Positions 23,753 to 24,200 of a stretch of 24,200 nt of DNA are shown here, in pieces. The first letter of the stretch is position 1; each line of letters starts with the position of its first letter. The position numbers and the translations under genes were made by a program. The stretch comes from Dehalococcoidales bacterium (GTDB taxonomy: Bacteria > Chloroflexota > Dehalococcoidia > Dehalococcoidales > UBA2162): positions 1 to 24,200 of the forward strand of contig JAUSGV010000184.1 in assembly GCA_030648675.1 (NCBI GenBank). Reading direction: 5' to 3'. The notes under the pieces are model-generated. The model was given only the letters and a program-made list of their open reading frames with translations. It had not been told where the DNA came from and searched no databases.

Positions 23753-24076
23753 TTAGCCTCCTGTCAGTCGGAGAGCACCAAAGACCTTTTTTGTATCACT
23801 CAGGTTGCCAAAGATCCTGACCTGCGGAGGAGGTTCAACCAGGATAAGTGTGGGTGTAACCAGCACATTGTGTTCCAGTGCCGCCTGGAAATCCTCCAGC
23901 ACGTCTATGATTTTATTCCGGTGACGTCCGTTCAAATGAGTATCACAGATGCGTTTCAGGTTATCCTTCGCCTGTTTGGAGTTTGGCTCGTCACCAGCTA
24001 CGAACAATAGCATAACATAGGTTTCACCCCCGGCTTCAGCGTTTTCAGTCTTCGTTGATCGGTTAGGCTTACTCAT
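23753..24076 (-). CDS. kaiB: KaiB-family protein coupled to the PAS sensor
   Basis: 107 residues: a polar N-terminal ~18 residues, then the KaiB fold (YVMLLFVAGDEPNSKQAKDN, IIDVLEDFQAALEHNVLVTPTL, PPPQVRIFGNLSDTKKVFGAL). The usual IGDLS reads FGNLS and the protein differs clearly from the operon copy, so it is not a recent duplicate. ATG 24076 has GGAGGG. Its TAA stop is 2 bp before the PAS gene, forming a coupled kaiB-PAS pair that converges on the kaiC operon. It may compete with the other KaiB domains for KaiC or carry the PAS signal to it; both are inference. Confidence 0.88.
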   Translation of the reverse strand: MSKPNRSTKTENAEAGGETYVMLLFVAGDEPNSKQAKDNLKRICDTHLNGRHRNKIIDVLEDFQAALEHNVLVTPTLILVEPPPQVRIFGNLSDTKKVFGALRLTGG

Positions 24077-24116
24077 TTTGAGCCCTCCTGCCTACTGGAA
24101 CTTTGGCGCTTTTTTG

Positions 24117-24155
24117 GGGGACAGGTGTTTTGCGAAGCGTTTTGACCGTGTCCCC
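24117..24155. repeat. Intergenic hairpin upstream of the kaiB-PAS pair
   Basis: GGGGACA (24117-24123) and TGTCCCC (24149-24155) are perfect inverted arms. The loop contains GCGAAGC (24132-24138), a sequence known to form a very stable DNA mini-hairpin. It resembles interspersed repeats rather than a terminator. Confidence 0.45.
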
Positions 24156-24200
24156 GCCACGCATCTTCGCCCGTGTGCCACGCCCTCTACTAAACACAGA

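Overview
The window looks like a chromosomal segment of an uncultured anaerobic bacterium. I lean towards Chloroflexota of the Dehalococcoidia type. The grounds are the moderate GC content, the Pgi of the transaldolase-linked type, Ig-like surface proteins, zinc-ribbon proteins, short REP-like hairpin repeats between genes, and PAS proteins of a style common in that phylum. This placement is inference from gene style, not from a marker gene.

Layout. (1) 193-1897 (-): a decayed chimera of an aldo/keto reductase and the C-terminal part of a PatB/MalY-type aminotransferase, with two frameshifts near its start. (2) 1983-4112 (+): a promoter, a short leader with a 7-codon peptide and a strong terminator, then an ArsP/DUF318-type permease and a DsrE/YedF-like protein. 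(3) 4550-9749 (-): a rubrerythrin-like ferritin, a secreted four-repeat Ig-like protein with an Asp/Lys-rich tail, a frameshifted zinc-ribbon/Ig-like membrane protein, and an FtsX-type ABC permease with its ATPase. (4) 9781-18140: a sugar-phosphate block. An SDR oxidoreductase diverges from a tkt-pgi-gnd operon; rpe and a small membrane protein lie on the opposite strand, followed by a zinc-dependent glucose dehydrogenase. No zwf is present. (5) 18578-24076: a Kai-type clock island.

The Kai island is the main discovery. A double-domain KaiC (19575-21311) is followed by an overlapping kaiB and then by a gene fusing a KaiB domain, a pseudo-receiver and a LuxR-type HTH. Diverging from kaiC is a paralogous pseudo-receiver/LuxR regulator without the KaiB domain. 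Converging from the right is a third kaiB gene coupled to a PAS-domain sensor that ends at an apparent nonsense codon. In cyanobacteria, KaiB and the KaiB-like domain of SasA bind KaiC, and output passes by phosphotransfer to the response regulator RpaA. Here the KaiC-binding fold is fused directly to a DNA-binding regulator whose receiver lacks the phosphoacceptor aspartate. This suggests a phosphotransfer-free output in which KaiC (phosphorylation or ATPase state) controls a transcription factor by direct binding. The divergent kaiC/luxR intergenic region carries good sigma70-type promoters on both strands and two inverted repeats that could be operators.

The sugar block and the Kai island are adjacent, but there is no direct evidence that they are linked in function.
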